The notes beneath the pieces are model-generated. The model was given only the letters and a program-made list of their open reading frames with translations, did not search any database and was not told the origin of the DNA. The translations under genes and the position numbers were made by a program. From the NCBI GenBank assembly GCA_964352025.1, contig CAYGPZ010000001.1, positions 248,001 to 312,000 on the forward strand: 64,000 nucleotides of DNA, given 5' to 3'. How positions within the stretch are numbered: position 1 is the stretch's first letter; each line of letters opens with the position of its first letter. Shown in pieces: positions 17,524-26,667 of this stretch. Source of the DNA: Hirschia sp964352025. Its GTDB lineage: Bacteria > Pseudomonadota > Alphaproteobacteria > Caulobacterales > Hyphomonadaceae.

Positions 17524-20364
17524 ATGACGAGTTCTGATATAGATTTCAAGTCTCGACAACAGTTGGAACTGCTACGCTTTCGAGAGATGTGGCAGGCTGA
17601 TGATGTCACTAATACTATGATTTCAGAGATTGAATGTGAATCTGCAATTGTTGAAATACATAATATTCTACAGTTAATACAGAACATATTGAAGATTGAA
17701 TTTGTAGGATATCAGTGCGAAAAAACGGAACAATCAATATACTTACATGACGGAAAATTAAGAAAAAAAACGAGTAAATTTATTCCTGATCTTTCGCTAT
17801 TGAATGAAGTTCATGTCCTAGACGAAGGAAACAGGGCTTCTTCCTTGGCGTTATGCCGCTCTAAAGAAGCAGCTGAGGGCTTAGAGAAAACTGATTATTT
17901 AGCTTGTTTTAGTGTTGGTAGTGATGAGCGTGTTTTTGGACAATTAATCTTGGCTCACAAGGCCGCAAAGAAATTTGGTGTCTCTGATGTGCAGTCACTG
18001 AAGATATTTTTGGCGTTGTTAGCCTCTTCCTTGTCTCGTGTATCGCAAGATGTGGGGGTGAAAACAGACTTAGAAATAAGTTCAGAGATAGCTCGTCTCC
18101 AAAAGGCTTTTGAATGCAAGAGTGGAGAAATTTTTGTCCTGAATGTACAAAATTTTCGCCTGTTAATGGTGAACTCACGTGCGCGACAAAGGTTAGGCTA
18201 TAGTGATTTAGAAATTGAGAGCCTCGAGTTTACCGACCTTTGCGGCATATCCAAAGAGCAGTTGGGGCTACATTTAGAATTACTTCAATCTGAGCCTCAG
18301 CAAGAAATAACATTTGAAACGAGTATTAAGCCTAAGGATGGTGAGCCATATCCGGTTCGGGTGACGTTTTCGCTCGATGTGAATGGAAAGTTTCCGGTCC
18401 TTATTTTTCAAGCCGATGAAAATACCGACCATAAGAAAAAGAGGACAGATTTTGTTTCGTCGACCGAGCATAAATTAGCTGCGCTTGCCGTCTCGAGAGA
18501 AGCTGGAATTGGATTGGAAGCAGTATTCGATGGCGTCGGAGGAATTGCTGATTTCATTGTACGTAGGGCAAAGTTGGGAAAGTTCTCTTTCTTGGTTGAT
18601 GATTCTAGGAATTTGATTGGCCAACCTTTTTCCGAAGTGTTTTCTACAAAAAGAGCTAAAGGTTTTTTTGAAAATTGCGTCAGGGTATTGTCGACCGATA
18701 CGTTGGAAATATTTGAACAAGATTTTGAAGCGGAAAATGGAATTGAGTGGTTTAGGGTTTCTGCGATTCGTGTGGGGGATAATTTTCTTCAATTAGGTCT
18801 ACGTTGCATTTCCGAAAAGAAACGAAGAGACCAAGCATTTATTGAGCTGCATGAATTATCTACGAATCTGGGTATTGAGACAGATGACTATATCAACAAA
18901 ATGCTGCATGCGGGTCGCATTGCGTTGGGTATGGAATATGCCAAGCTTGCTATTGTAAAAGAAAATGGAATTGAAACCACACATTTGGATGGGTGGGGAG
19001 ATAAGCTGAGTGTGGGTGAATTTATAGATCGTGGAGATTCTATATTTCTATCCAATAATTTATTGGGTGGCCCATTTTTCTTGAATAATTTGAACTTTAT
19101 TTTGGATAAACAGAAGCTGACACTTCAGGCATATGTGGCGGCGTCCTTAGATGTTTCGGGCGAGCAGTCTAGCTTTGTATCTTTCATGTCGAGCTTTCCT
19201 AAAGACAAAGACTTCGATGATTTCGAAGTTGGTATTGTGTCTGTTATTGCAAAACTTATTTCCCAGCGGCTAACTTTAGACAAAACTCGTCAAGAGCTAG
19301 AATCAAGCCGAGATGAACTACAGCTGATATTTGATAATGTGCCCGCCAGAATTTGGCGTAAAGACAATAAAAACAAATATTTGACTGTAAATAAAGCTGC
19401 AGCTGAACTGTTTGACCTTACCCCTAATGAGATGAAAGGAAAGCACCTACGGGAGCTAGTCAATGACTTAGATGAGAGTATTTTAGATGTTGATAGGCGC
19501 GTTCTAAAAACGGGTAAAGCCGAGTATGGTATTGAAGTAAGGGGGCTTTTAGGAAAATGGCCTTGGGAACGTATAGACGTTGTTCCAGTTAGAGGAAGTT
19601 CCTCGGAAAAAGATGGTCTTCTGGTTATTTGTTCTGATATTTCCAAGCAAAAAGAGGCTGAAGAGCAATTGGCTGCTGCGATTGGTGATTTAGAAGAGGC
19701 GAACAGGAATCTAGCCCAATTTAACGCTGTCGTGTCTCATGATTTAAAGGCACCGCTTAGGCATATGAGAATGCTGTCTGAGTTACTCTTGGCGGATGCG
19801 GATGCAGGTTCCGAGGCAGCCGAATATGCAAACCATATTCGTGAAAATGCGGAACATTGTCAGGCGATGATTGATGCTTTGAATACATTGTCAAACATCA
19901 CGCGATCTGAACTCAATCCTAAAATTACGAGTATCGAACAAATTGTTAGATCTTTGTCTGCTGTAATGGGAGTTAAGCTGGATGAAATTGACGGCAAGAT
20001 ATGCTGTGAAGAGTTGCCTGTTGTGCCCGTAGATGCCGAGCTGGTTTCAAATCTGTTTCAAAACCTCATTGAAAATTCAATTAAATACAGATCCGATAAA
20101 CCACTGCGCATCAATATATCTGCGGATCAAAGTGCTGACATTCCAGTGTTTTCCGTCTCCGATAACGGAGCGGGTATTGAAAGTGACTATAGAAATTCCA
20201 TTTTCGAAGTGTTTACACGATTGGTGGACGAAGATTTTGCGGAGAAAGGTGAGGGCGTTGGCCTATCCATCTGTCGTCGAATTGTAGAACGTCATGGTGG
20301 TAAAATTTGGTTGGATACAGAGTTTAAAGACGGTGCCTGCTTTAAATTCACGCTGACTTCCTAG
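17524..20364 (+). CDS. Soluble multi-PAS/GAF histidine kinase
   Basis: 946 aa from the ATG at 17524; TTG codons at 17509 and 17512 are alternatives and none has a clear ribosome site. No membrane segment. Approximate layout: GAF-like 35-175, PAS-like 180-300, a second PAS-like 320-435, GAF-like 440-590, PAS with PAC (ending VICSDISKQKEAEEQL) 595-720, HisKA 725-795 with His739 in VSHDLKAPLRH, HATPase 830-946 with N-box FQNLIENSIKYRS, SDNGAGI and GEGVGLSIC. It resembles phytochrome-related kinases in its C-terminal half, but I see no chromophore Cys. The probable partner is the divergent single-domain regulator. Confidence 0.88.
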   Translation: MTSSDIDFKSRQQLELLRFREMWQADDVTNTMISEIECESAIVEIHNILQLIQNILKIEFVGYQCEKTEQSIYLHDGKLRKKTSKFIPDLSLLNEVHVLDEGNRASSLALCRSKEAAEGLEKTDYLACFSVGSDERVFGQLILAHKAAKKFGVSDVQSLKIFLALLASSLSRVSQDVGVKTDLEISSEIARLQKAFECKSGEIFVLNVQNFRLLMVNSRARQRLGYSDLEIESLEFTDLCGISKEQLGLHLELLQSEPQQEITFETSIKPKDGEPYPVRVTFSLDVNGKFPVLIFQADENTDHKKKRTDFVSSTEHKLAALAVSREAGIGLEAVFDGVGGIADFIVRRAKLGKFSFLVDDSRNLIGQPFSEVFSTKRAKGFFENCVRVLSTDTLEIFEQDFEAENGIEWFRVSAIRVGDNFLQLGLRCISEKKRRDQAFIELHELSTNLGIETDDYINKMLHAGRIALGMEYAKLAIVKENGIETTHLDGWGDKLSVGEFIDRGDSIFLSNNLLGGPFFLNNLNFILDKQKLTLQAYVAASLDVSGEQSSFVSFMSSFPKDKDFDDFEVGIVSVIAKLISQRLTLDKTRQELESSRDELQLIFDNVPARIWRKDNKNKYLTVNKAAAELFDLTPNEMKGKHLRELVNDLDESILDVDRRVLKTGKAEYGIEVRGLLGKWPWERIDVVPVRGSSSEKDGLLVICSDISKQKEAEEQLAAAIGDLEEANRNLAQFNAVVSHDLKAPLRHMRMLSELLLADADAGSEAAEYANHIRENAEHCQAMIDALNTLSNITRSELNPKITSIEQIVRSLSAVMGVKLDEIDGKICCEELPVVPVDAELVSNLFQNLIENSIKYRSDKPLRINISADQSADIPVFSVSDNGAGIESDYRNSIFEVFTRLVDEDFAEKGEGVGLSICRRIVERHGGKIWLDTEFKDGACFKFTLTS

Positions 20365-20372
20365 GCAATTCT

Positions 20373-20882
20373 CTAATCCTTTTTTCCGCCTTGAATGACA
20401 CGAAAGGGTGACGTTGGTTGTTTGCTTGATTTTTTCGATGGCGAATTTGCAGCGGTTTGGGTGGGGTCTTCAATTATTTTCAATTTAGGTGGGTTTGTCT
20501 TGCTGGGAGGTTTAATCACCTCTTCATCGACAAGGTCCTCATTGATATCCCGACCGCGTGGTTTAAAATTGGATTTGCTTTTTGCGTGCGATTTCTTGGG
20601 CTTAAAGCTTGAGCGTTTAAGCCCCCCGTCTTTTTTGCGGGACTTCTTATCGATTTCGCGAACAATATGAGTTTGCTTGGCTGATAAAGCGCTATCCAGA
20701 TTACCTTTTTCGGGGTCTGCAAATGCTGACCCAAAGGTTTCCAGCCTTTCTTCGACGCCATCGAAGAATTCTTTTTCCCAATCCGTTAGTCCAGGGCCAT
20801 CTTTAGATTCGGCACGCGATTTAGCTTTGCGTAACTTACGCAAAGCTTTTTTCGTCTGCTTGTCATCTATATCGCGAGCCAT
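20373..20882 (-). CDS. Conserved hypothetical, highly charged protein
   Basis: 169 aa. The N-terminal 85 residues are helical and charged (DIDDKQTKKALRKLRKAKSR, then LTDWEKEFFDGVEERLETFGSAF). The C-terminal half is Lys/Ser/Pro-rich and probably disordered. I recall similar proteins in related alphaproteobacteria but know no function. It lies 25 bases downstream of gapR on the same strand, so the two may be co-transcribed; a nucleic-acid role is only a guess from charge. Its end is 8 bases from the kinase stop. Confidence 0.7.
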   Translation of the reverse strand: MARDIDDKQTKKALRKLRKAKSRAESKDGPGLTDWEKEFFDGVEERLETFGSAFADPEKGNLDSALSAKQTHIVREIDKKSRKKDGGLKRSSFKPKKSHAKSKSNFKPRGRDINEDLVDEEVIKPPSKTNPPKLKIIEDPTQTAANSPSKKSSKQPTSPFRVIQGGKKD

Positions 20883-20907
20883 AATGACTCATAAAATAGT
20901 CGTCTTG

Positions 20908-21183
20908 TTAGATTTCGCCAAGAGCCGCGAGGTAAGTTCCGAGGACGAGTTCCTCTTCCTCACGTTTATCTGGATCTTGTTTGCGGTGTTTGATCACTTC
21001 TTTCATCGCTTTTGGGTCAAAGCCAAACGCTTTAGCTTCTGCGAACACTTCTTTGATTTGTTCAGCGACTTCTTTTTTTTCGATTTCCAAACGTTCTACT
21101 TTTTCAATTGTTTGGCGTAATTTGTCGCGTGTAGTGGGGTCCATAGAGCCCATAGATCCAACGACGTTGTCTTCTTCGTCCAT
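20908..21183 (-). CDS. gapR: GapR-family (DUF2312) nucleoid-associated protein
   Basis: 91 aa, usual length. The DUF2312 signature is clear: LRQTIEKVERLEIEKKEV, IKEVFAEAKAFGFDPKAMK, and the C-terminal LGTYLAALGEI. Caulobacter GapR is a dimeric coiled-coil protein that wraps overtwisted, A/T-rich DNA and helps topoisomerases ahead of replication and transcription. The assignment to GapR rather than a DUF2312 paralogue is inference from sequence alone. Confidence 0.85.
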   Translation of the reverse strand: MDEEDNVVGSMGSMDPTTRDKLRQTIEKVERLEIEKKEVAEQIKEVFAEAKAFGFDPKAMKEVIKHRKQDPDKREEEELVLGTYLAALGEI

Positions 21184-21326
21184 TCCAATTCCTTAAGGCA
21201 AAATTCCAGAAAGAGTGGGGACATTATCGATTATAACGCTCAGGTCCAGCACTCTTTTTAGTAGATTTGTATCTTTTACACTCGCGCTGTTAGTGAGTTG
21301 CAAACTAGAGCTGAAAAAGGTGTATT

Positions 21327-21884
21327 TTATAAGGATCTGCCTTCAATTAAAGGTTCTAATCGTGCGACCGCCTGCTTGGCAAACTTATAATAAGGGAACA
21401 GTTTTAAGGACTGTCTGTATGCAGATAAAGCAGCTTCTCTTTGTTCCACCGCTTCAAATATCGCGCCCAAACTCAACCACGCATCAAAATGCCTAGGCTC
21501 TAACGATAGAGCGTGCTCAAAATCTAGAATCGCCTCGTCAAATTTTCCTTCTGAATAGAAAACTGTGCCGCGTCGATACCAAGCTTCAGCGATATCGGGT
21601 TCAATTAGAATGACGCGATCATACATGTCTCTAGCAAGCTCAAGATCGTTTTGAGAATGGGCGTCTATCCCGCGCTCAAGAAGAATATCGACTGTCGGTC
21701 CGCCAGAATCCAACCATGCAGCGAGCACATCTTCATATAGTCGATAAGCTTGATGTTCGTTCTCTGCCACTGCGAGTTTATCAAGCAGTTTTTGCGCCGG
21801 ACTCGTCGGGGAATCCGCAAATATTGGGGACCAGTCTGTCAGCATAGAAAGGCTGAAGCAAAATATGGTGGCGAGAATTCTCAT
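21327..21884 (-). CDS. Exported TPR-repeat protein
   Basis: 185 aa with an N-terminal signal peptide (residues 1-24, ending SPIFADS) and about three tetratricopeptide units between residues 60 and 175 (AWYRRGTVFYSEGKFDEAIL is the clearest). Periplasmic protein-protein adaptor; partner unknown. The 140 bases between its end and gapR contain no gene. Confidence 0.75.
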   Translation of the reverse strand: MRILATIFCFSLSMLTDWSPIFADSPTSPAQKLLDKLAVAENEHQAYRLYEDVLAAWLDSGGPTVDILLERGIDAHSQNDLELARDMYDRVILIEPDIAEAWYRRGTVFYSEGKFDEAILDFEHALSLEPRHFDAWLSLGAIFEAVEQREAALSAYRQSLKLFPYYKFAKQAVARLEPLIEGRSL

Positions 21885-21939
21885 GATTTATATATGTGCA
21901 AAGCTTAGAGGCATAAGCAAGGCATATAGGGCGTGCTAT

Positions 21940-22554
21940 CTAATTTTTTAGAATGCCCGCTTCCAAAAGGTCCAGTCTCATTTGGGTAGAGGTGGTGAAA
22001 AGCTTCCCGTTTATACCCAATTTGTGTGCGGCATCGACATTATCTTGGCGATCGTCGAAGAAGATAACGTTTGCTGGATTTGGTGAGCCTAACCGCTTCA
22101 GTGTCAGCTCATATATGCGGGGATCAGGTTTGACCATTTTCTCGACGCCAGAAATGACGACATCTTGAAATGATTTCAATACAGGAAAAGCATGCGCTGT
22201 CTCATCCCATTTTTCCGCAGGGAAATTGGTCAGCGCATACAATGGCACTGCTTCATTGTGCAATTTCTGAATAATCTCAGGGACGCCAGACACATAGCCG
22301 TGGAACATATCCAGCCAGCCCGTGCGCCATGCATGTATCAAGTCTGATTTGTCTGGAAATTGCTCGATTAATCGAGCGGCATTCTCGCGCATATCCATGC
22401 CACGATCATGATGTGTATGCCATTCAAGTGTGCATACCTCATTGTAGAAGCGTTCAGCTTCTTCCTGAGATTTTAGTAGTTGGGCGTAGAGGCGTGTTGG
22501 ATCCCAGTCAACGACAACGTTACCCAGATCAAATAGCACAATCTGGTTCGTCAT
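21940..22554 (-). CDS. HAD-superfamily phosphatase (YihX-like)
   Basis: 204 aa. HAD motif I is LFDLGNVVVDWD, where the usual second Asp of DxD is Gly, as in YihX-type HAD-IA enzymes. Motif II is the Thr of YALTNFP, motif III the Lys in MVKPDPRIYELTLKRL, and motif IV FFDDRQDNV. The four-helix cap lies between residues 15 and 90. Substrate unknown; small sugar phosphates or nucleotides are typical. Followed by rpmJ upstream on the same strand, 30 bases away. Confidence 0.85.
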   Translation of the reverse strand: MTNQIVLFDLGNVVVDWDPTRLYAQLLKSQEEAERFYNEVCTLEWHTHHDRGMDMRENAARLIEQFPDKSDLIHAWRTGWLDMFHGYVSGVPEIIQKLHNEAVPLYALTNFPAEKWDETAHAFPVLKSFQDVVISGVEKMVKPDPRIYELTLKRLGSPNPANVIFFDDRQDNVDAAHKLGINGKLFTTSTQMRLDLLEAGILKN

Positions 22555-22583
22555 TGACTAAGCTCCCCCAAGCTAAATCAAGC

Positions 22584-22709
22584 TTAACCTTGTTTCGCCT
22601 TGAAACGTGGGTCAGTTTTGTTGATCACGTACACACGGCCTTTACGGCGCACAACTTTACAGTCTTTGTGACGGTTCTTAAGAGACTTAAGAGAGCTTCT
22701 AACTTTCAT
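22584..22709 (-). CDS. rpmJ: 50S ribosomal protein L36, zinc-free form
   Basis: 41 aa from the ATG at 22709 (MKVRSSLKSLKNRHKDCKVV). Only one of the usual zinc Cys residues is present, matching the C-minus L36 type of many alphaproteobacteria. It ends DPRFKAKQG. A longer in-frame reading upstream starts 31 codons earlier and is not conserved. Confidence 0.95.
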   Translation of the reverse strand: MKVRSSLKSLKNRHKDCKVVRRKGRVYVINKTDPRFKAKQG

Positions 22710-22961
22710 CGTTCTTCTAGCTTTCTGCGGCCCGATTATTGAGCGGCCGTGAGCGGTGTTATTAAAAATTTGAGCGCGGTACATACGCGGTCTTAGTGGC
22801 ATGTGTCAACGATGATTCACTATGAGATTCACAATTCTTTGTGCCGAGTGATCAAAAAACCAAAAAATAACGCATTCGTCATGTAAGAAATGATGGATAG
22901 CATTGTAAAACATGCTTAATGCTATGAAGAATTTCATTCAACGGAATAGGGCGGGATTAGA

Positions 22962-24308
22962 ATGACACATATAAAAAAGTGGATTATTGCGCTAAGCACA
23001 TCTGTTATTGCGTTGTCAGCCTGTGCGACAGATCAACTGCCTCTTCCTGAGGATTTTCCAGGGGTTCCATTACCTGATCAAATACCACAGCCGACGCCAT
23101 CACCTGCTCCGAAACCTTCTCCTACGCCGTCTAAAGACGTCAAAGTTCCGCTCTTTGTGCCTTCAGGAAATGTCGAGTTTGATGCATGGCGCGTTAAGTT
23201 TGCGCAAAAGGCAGCAAATGCGGGTCGCGACGTTGGGATAGTTCACAGCACACTGCAAAGTGTCACACCAATGGAGGTCGTAAAAGCAGCCGCCATTGGC
23301 GATGATCAGGCTGAGTTTGTAAAGCCGATCTGGGATTATGTGGCATCAGCGACAAACCCTAACCGCGTTTCCTTTGGACGTGAGAAACTATCTGAAACGA
23401 GTGCATTATTTGGTTCACTAGAATCTAAATATGCGCCGCCCCGTGAAATATTGGCATCTATCTGGGGTATGGAGACAAGCTATGGCCGTATCCTGGGCAG
23501 TAGCGATGCGGTTCGCCAGTTAGCAACCCTTGCTTACACTGGTCGTAGAACCAGTTTTGGCGAGAGCCAGCTCATGTCTGTATTCAAACTGCTCGAACAA
23601 AAACAGGTCACGCGGCAGCAGCTTAAAAAAGCGAGTTGGGCAGGGGCGTTTGGTCAAACTCAATTTATGCCAGGAACATTCATCGTTCACGGGCGGGACG
23701 GTGATGGTGATGGACGCAAGGATGTATGGAATTCCCGCGCTGATGCATTGGCCTCAGCTGGTAATTATCTAGAAGCATCTGGATGGAAACGCGACCAGCC
23801 TTGGGCTTTGGAAGTGAAGCTGCCGAATAATCCAAATTACGCTTTAGCCGATGGTACAAAGCGCAAAGTCGAAATCTGGCAGGCGCTTGGGTTTGAAATT
23901 GTCGGAAACCGTGCAGCAAGTCCGAAATTGCAAGCTGAGCTATTTCTGCCTGCTGGTTCTTATGGGCCTGCTTTCCTGCTGTTTGATAATTTCTATGTGA
24001 TCAAGACATATAATAATGCCGATAGTTATGCGCTGTCAGTGGGTTTGCTTGCTGATAAATTAGCAGGGCGTCCCGATCTAACAAAGTCATGGCCTACTAA
24101 CATGAGAATGTTGAGCAAGGGCCAAGTGAAAGAACTTCAAGCAGCGTTGAACAAGCTTGGGTTTAAAGCTGGCCCTGTTGATGGGTTGGCAGGGCGGGGC
24201 ACGCGTGGCGCGCTTCAACGCTTCCAAAAAGATCGTGGATTATTGGCTGACGGCTTCCCAACATTGGAAATGTTAGCTGCTGTGAAATCGGCCGCCAGAA
24301 GCTCTTAG
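22962..24308 (+). CDS. Lipoprotein lytic murein transglycosylase (MltB-type)
   Basis: 448 aa. Signal peptide with lipobox LSAC (Cys21). A Pro-rich linker (about 25-60) leads to the SltB/MltB catalytic domain with Glu171 in SIWGMETSYG and GAFGQTQFMPGTF. A C-terminal peptidoglycan-binding domain (about 385-445, LQAALNKLGFKAGPVDG) completes it. It cleaves glycan strands to anhydromuropeptides at the outer membrane's inner face. Single gene. Confidence 0.93.
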   Translation: MTHIKKWIIALSTSVIALSACATDQLPLPEDFPGVPLPDQIPQPTPSPAPKPSPTPSKDVKVPLFVPSGNVEFDAWRVKFAQKAANAGRDVGIVHSTLQSVTPMEVVKAAAIGDDQAEFVKPIWDYVASATNPNRVSFGREKLSETSALFGSLESKYAPPREILASIWGMETSYGRILGSSDAVRQLATLAYTGRRTSFGESQLMSVFKLLEQKQVTRQQLKKASWAGAFGQTQFMPGTFIVHGRDGDGDGRKDVWNSRADALASAGNYLEASGWKRDQPWALEVKLPNNPNYALADGTKRKVEIWQALGFEIVGNRAASPKLQAELFLPAGSYGPAFLLFDNFYVIKTYNNADSYALSVGLLADKLAGRPDLTKSWPTNMRMLSKGQVKELQAALNKLGFKAGPVDGLAGRGTRGALQRFQKDRGLLADGFPTLEMLAAVKSAARSS

Positions 24309-24338
24309 AGAAAACACTGGATTTTGTCTGAAATTGTC

Positions 24339-24358
24339 ATCCTGACGAAAGTCAGGAT
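24339..24358. repeat. REP-like hairpin
   Basis: ATCCTGAC-GAAA-GTCAGGAT is a perfect 8-base hairpin, a short relative of the palindromic repeats at 5621-5708. It lies in the 170-base gap between the transglycosylase and the G+C-rich hupE pair, where it may mark a junction or serve as a terminator. Confidence 0.5.
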
Positions 24359-24480
24359 CGCGAGTGGTAGCTGTTTATCGCTTCTAGCCAAGATGGGGGT
24401 AAGTTGATTGATCTCAGGGAGTCCTTAGTGGTATGGATTATGGGTAGATTCTTAGTCCGGCATTATAGAGGTGATGCGAT

Positions 24481-25170
24481 ATGAGGATGCCAATGGCCAT
24501 CATTTTTGTCGTCATTGCGGCTCTCCTGCTATCCGGCGAGGCCGCAGCCCATGCTGTTGCACAGGGTGACAAGGGCTACATTCAGGAGATCACGGGCGTT
24601 CATCTCATCCCGTTTTTCTACCTTGGTGCCAAGCATATGGTCACGGGCTATGACCACATTCTATTTCTACTCGGCGTGATATTCTTCCTGTATAGAATGA
24701 AGGATATCGGGATCTATGTCAGCCTGTTCGCAATCGGCCATTCCGCTACCATGCTCGCTGGGGTCTATTTCGACTTTGGGATCAACAGCTATATCATAGA
24801 TGCGATAATTGGCCTGTCGGTGGTCTACAAGGCGCTCGATAATATGGGTGCCTATCAGCGCTGGTTCGGGTTTCAGCCGAACACGAAGGTAGCCACGCTG
24901 ATCTTCGGCTTCTTTCACGGCTTTGGTCTCGCGTCGAAGATCATCGATTATGAGATTTCGTCTGATGGGCTGCTGCCAAATCTGCTGGCTTTCAATATCG
25001 GCGTGGAGGTAGGTCAGTTACTCGCCCTTGCAGCAATCCTGATTGCCATGGGATATTGGCGTCGCACGCCAAGTTTTCTAAAGCACGCTTACATTGCCAA
25101 TGTCGTGATGATGGCTGCGGGCTTTATGTTAATCGGATATCAGCTTGTCGGCTATGCCGTCAGCGTTTGA
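24481..25170 (+). CDS. HupE/UreJ-family membrane protein
   Basis: 229 aa. Signal-like N terminus (residues 1-23, ending AAAHAVA), then six or so helices with the family blocks KHMVTGYDHILFLLGVIFFL, SLFAIGHSATM and FGFFHGFGLASKI, whose histidines are proposed metal ligands. HupE/UreJ proteins are nickel or cobalt permeases, or export-related in the HupE_UreJ_2 branch. G+C is visibly higher than the neighbours. It is translationally linked to the next gene and no hydrogenase or urease gene is near. Confidence 0.85.
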   Translation: MRMPMAIIFVVIAALLLSGEAAAHAVAQGDKGYIQEITGVHLIPFFYLGAKHMVTGYDHILFLLGVIFFLYRMKDIGIYVSLFAIGHSATMLAGVYFDFGINSYIIDAIIGLSVVYKALDNMGAYQRWFGFQPNTKVATLIFGFFHGFGLASKIIDYEISSDGLLPNLLAFNIGVEVGQLLALAAILIAMGYWRRTPSFLKHAYIANVVMMAAGFMLIGYQLVGYAVSV

Positions 25171-25184
25171 GGAGAAAAACCGCC

Positions 25185-25850
25185 ATGTTCAAAACTGACA
25201 TGCCGACGCGAGCCGAACTTCCTAGTACACGACGGCTCGTTCGTTCGACCCTGATCGCGCTCGTCACCGCGATTATTCTTCTCGTGACCGTCGTCCTTCC
25301 ATCAGAGTATGCCATAGATCCGACAGGCGTCGGCCGAATGCTTGGACTGACCGAAATGGGTGAGATCAAGCAGCAGCTTACCGAAGAGGTGGAAGCGGAC
25401 TCTAGAACGGGAACAATCGCACTTGAACCTGCGCCGGAGGTGCCTATTGATGAAGTTGTCTCTGCCGAGCCTGTTCCACTACTGGCACCGACTGCTGCGG
25501 AAGGCTCTGACTTATCGGGCACTGATCTGGATGCATGGAGCGATGAGGTCAAAATCGTGCTCGCTCCCGGCGAAGCTGCGGAGATCAAACTTGTAATGCG
25601 AGCCGGAGGCGTTGTGAAATTTGAGTGGACTGCTGCGCCCGGACATCTCAACTCAGCCCTGCACGGCGATGGAACAGGAGGTGAAAGAGCGACCTACCGG
25701 AACGGGCGCGCGGAAACCGGACATACCGACGAGCTTGAGGCTGAATTTGATGGCACCCATGGCTGGTTTTGGCGCAACCGTTCTAAAGTGTCAGTCACGA
25801 TGACGCTTCGCGTGCGAGGGGAGTATACCGAAGTAAAGCGTGTACTTTGA
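25185..25850 (+). CDS. Single-pass transmembrane anchor protein, partner of HupE
   Basis: 221 aa from the ATG at 25185, with TGAGGAG overlapping the hupE stop upstream. Residues 1-18 are cytoplasmic and 19-45 one membrane helix (STLIALVTAIILLVTVVL). A Pro/Glu-rich linker follows, then a periplasmic domain (about 120-221, VLAPGEAAEIKLVMRAGGVV). I recall 'transmembrane anchor protein' genes beside HupE/UreJ genes in other alphaproteobacteria. Function unknown. Same high G+C as its partner. Confidence 0.72.
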   Translation: MFKTDMPTRAELPSTRRLVRSTLIALVTAIILLVTVVLPSEYAIDPTGVGRMLGLTEMGEIKQQLTEEVEADSRTGTIALEPAPEVPIDEVVSAEPVPLLAPTAAEGSDLSGTDLDAWSDEVKIVLAPGEAAEIKLVMRAGGVVKFEWTAAPGHLNSALHGDGTGGERATYRNGRAETGHTDELEAEFDGTHGWFWRNRSKVSVTMTLRVRGEYTEVKRVL

Positions 25851-25983
25851 TAGCAGTATTGAACCGGTCGATCAGTTTGCGGGCGGAGAATGTCTTTTAA
25901 CGAGATAGACACGTCACTCAACCGGCCAATCCAACAAGTTTACTTAGGGCAACTCCACCCCTTTAGCGAGTAGCTAAAACGAA

Positions 25984-26373
25984 CTATCCCGCAGATGTCG
26001 GGTTTGTAGGTTGGCAGCCGCCGGGGAATTGTGTGGCGTTTGTCACTTCCCAGTTCACACATGCCATATTTAGATTACCCCAGATCGCGCCCCATTCCAT
26101 GGCGTAATCTTTATGCGCATTTCCTGCTTTATTGACGATCGGGTCTTCAGGCACTGTTGAGTAGATAATCCCATCAAGGCATTTCAGGTAAGAGCGCGCA
26201 TCATTCATATAGGCTTCGCCCTGAGCATGTAGGCCCTTAAACTCAGGTAGGGATAGTTGTTCAACGTTTTCGGGGACTTGTATCTGAACCGGTTTTCTAC
26301 AGGAGCCGACATCAGAGAACGCAGGTGCGCAGACAGTTAGTGACAATGTTGCGGCAAGTAATGCGTTTTTCAT
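25984..26373 (-). CDS. Hypothetical periplasmic protein
   Basis: 129 aa with a signal peptide (residues 1-20, ending APAFSDV). The mature part has four Cys (GSCRKP, YLKCLD, MACVNW, GGCQPT), which could form two disulfides. No family recognised. Divergent from motA. Confidence 0.6.
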   Translation of the reverse strand: MKNALLAATLSLTVCAPAFSDVGSCRKPVQIQVPENVEQLSLPEFKGLHAQGEAYMNDARSYLKCLDGIIYSTVPEDPIVNKAGNAHKDYAMEWGAIWGNLNMACVNWEVTNATQFPGGCQPTNPTSAG

Positions 26374-26667
26374 GAGGTGTCTCCCATTTCGTCACGTTGT
26401 TTTTTAACCATAACCAACAGATGTTTTGTGTTGATAAAGGAAGCTTGTGGCATTTTCTAGTTCAATACGCAGCAGGCATGCCGCATTTTGGACTGTTTGA
26501 GATTAAATATCGGTTGGAATTGCAACCGAAGATGAATGCGCTGCAAATATCTTATGAAGTAAACCCTAACGGAAACTGCCTGATTTTTTGTTCGTTCACA
26601 CGTAACATTAAGGATAACAAGGCATAAAGGTATCAAATGAAGTTGAACCCTTTGGTGGATAGTCACG

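Noticed and set aside
26397..26627. 76-codon plus-strand ORF between a periplasmic gene and motA
   Set aside because: No ribosome site, composition unlike a protein, and it lies in the motA upstream region.
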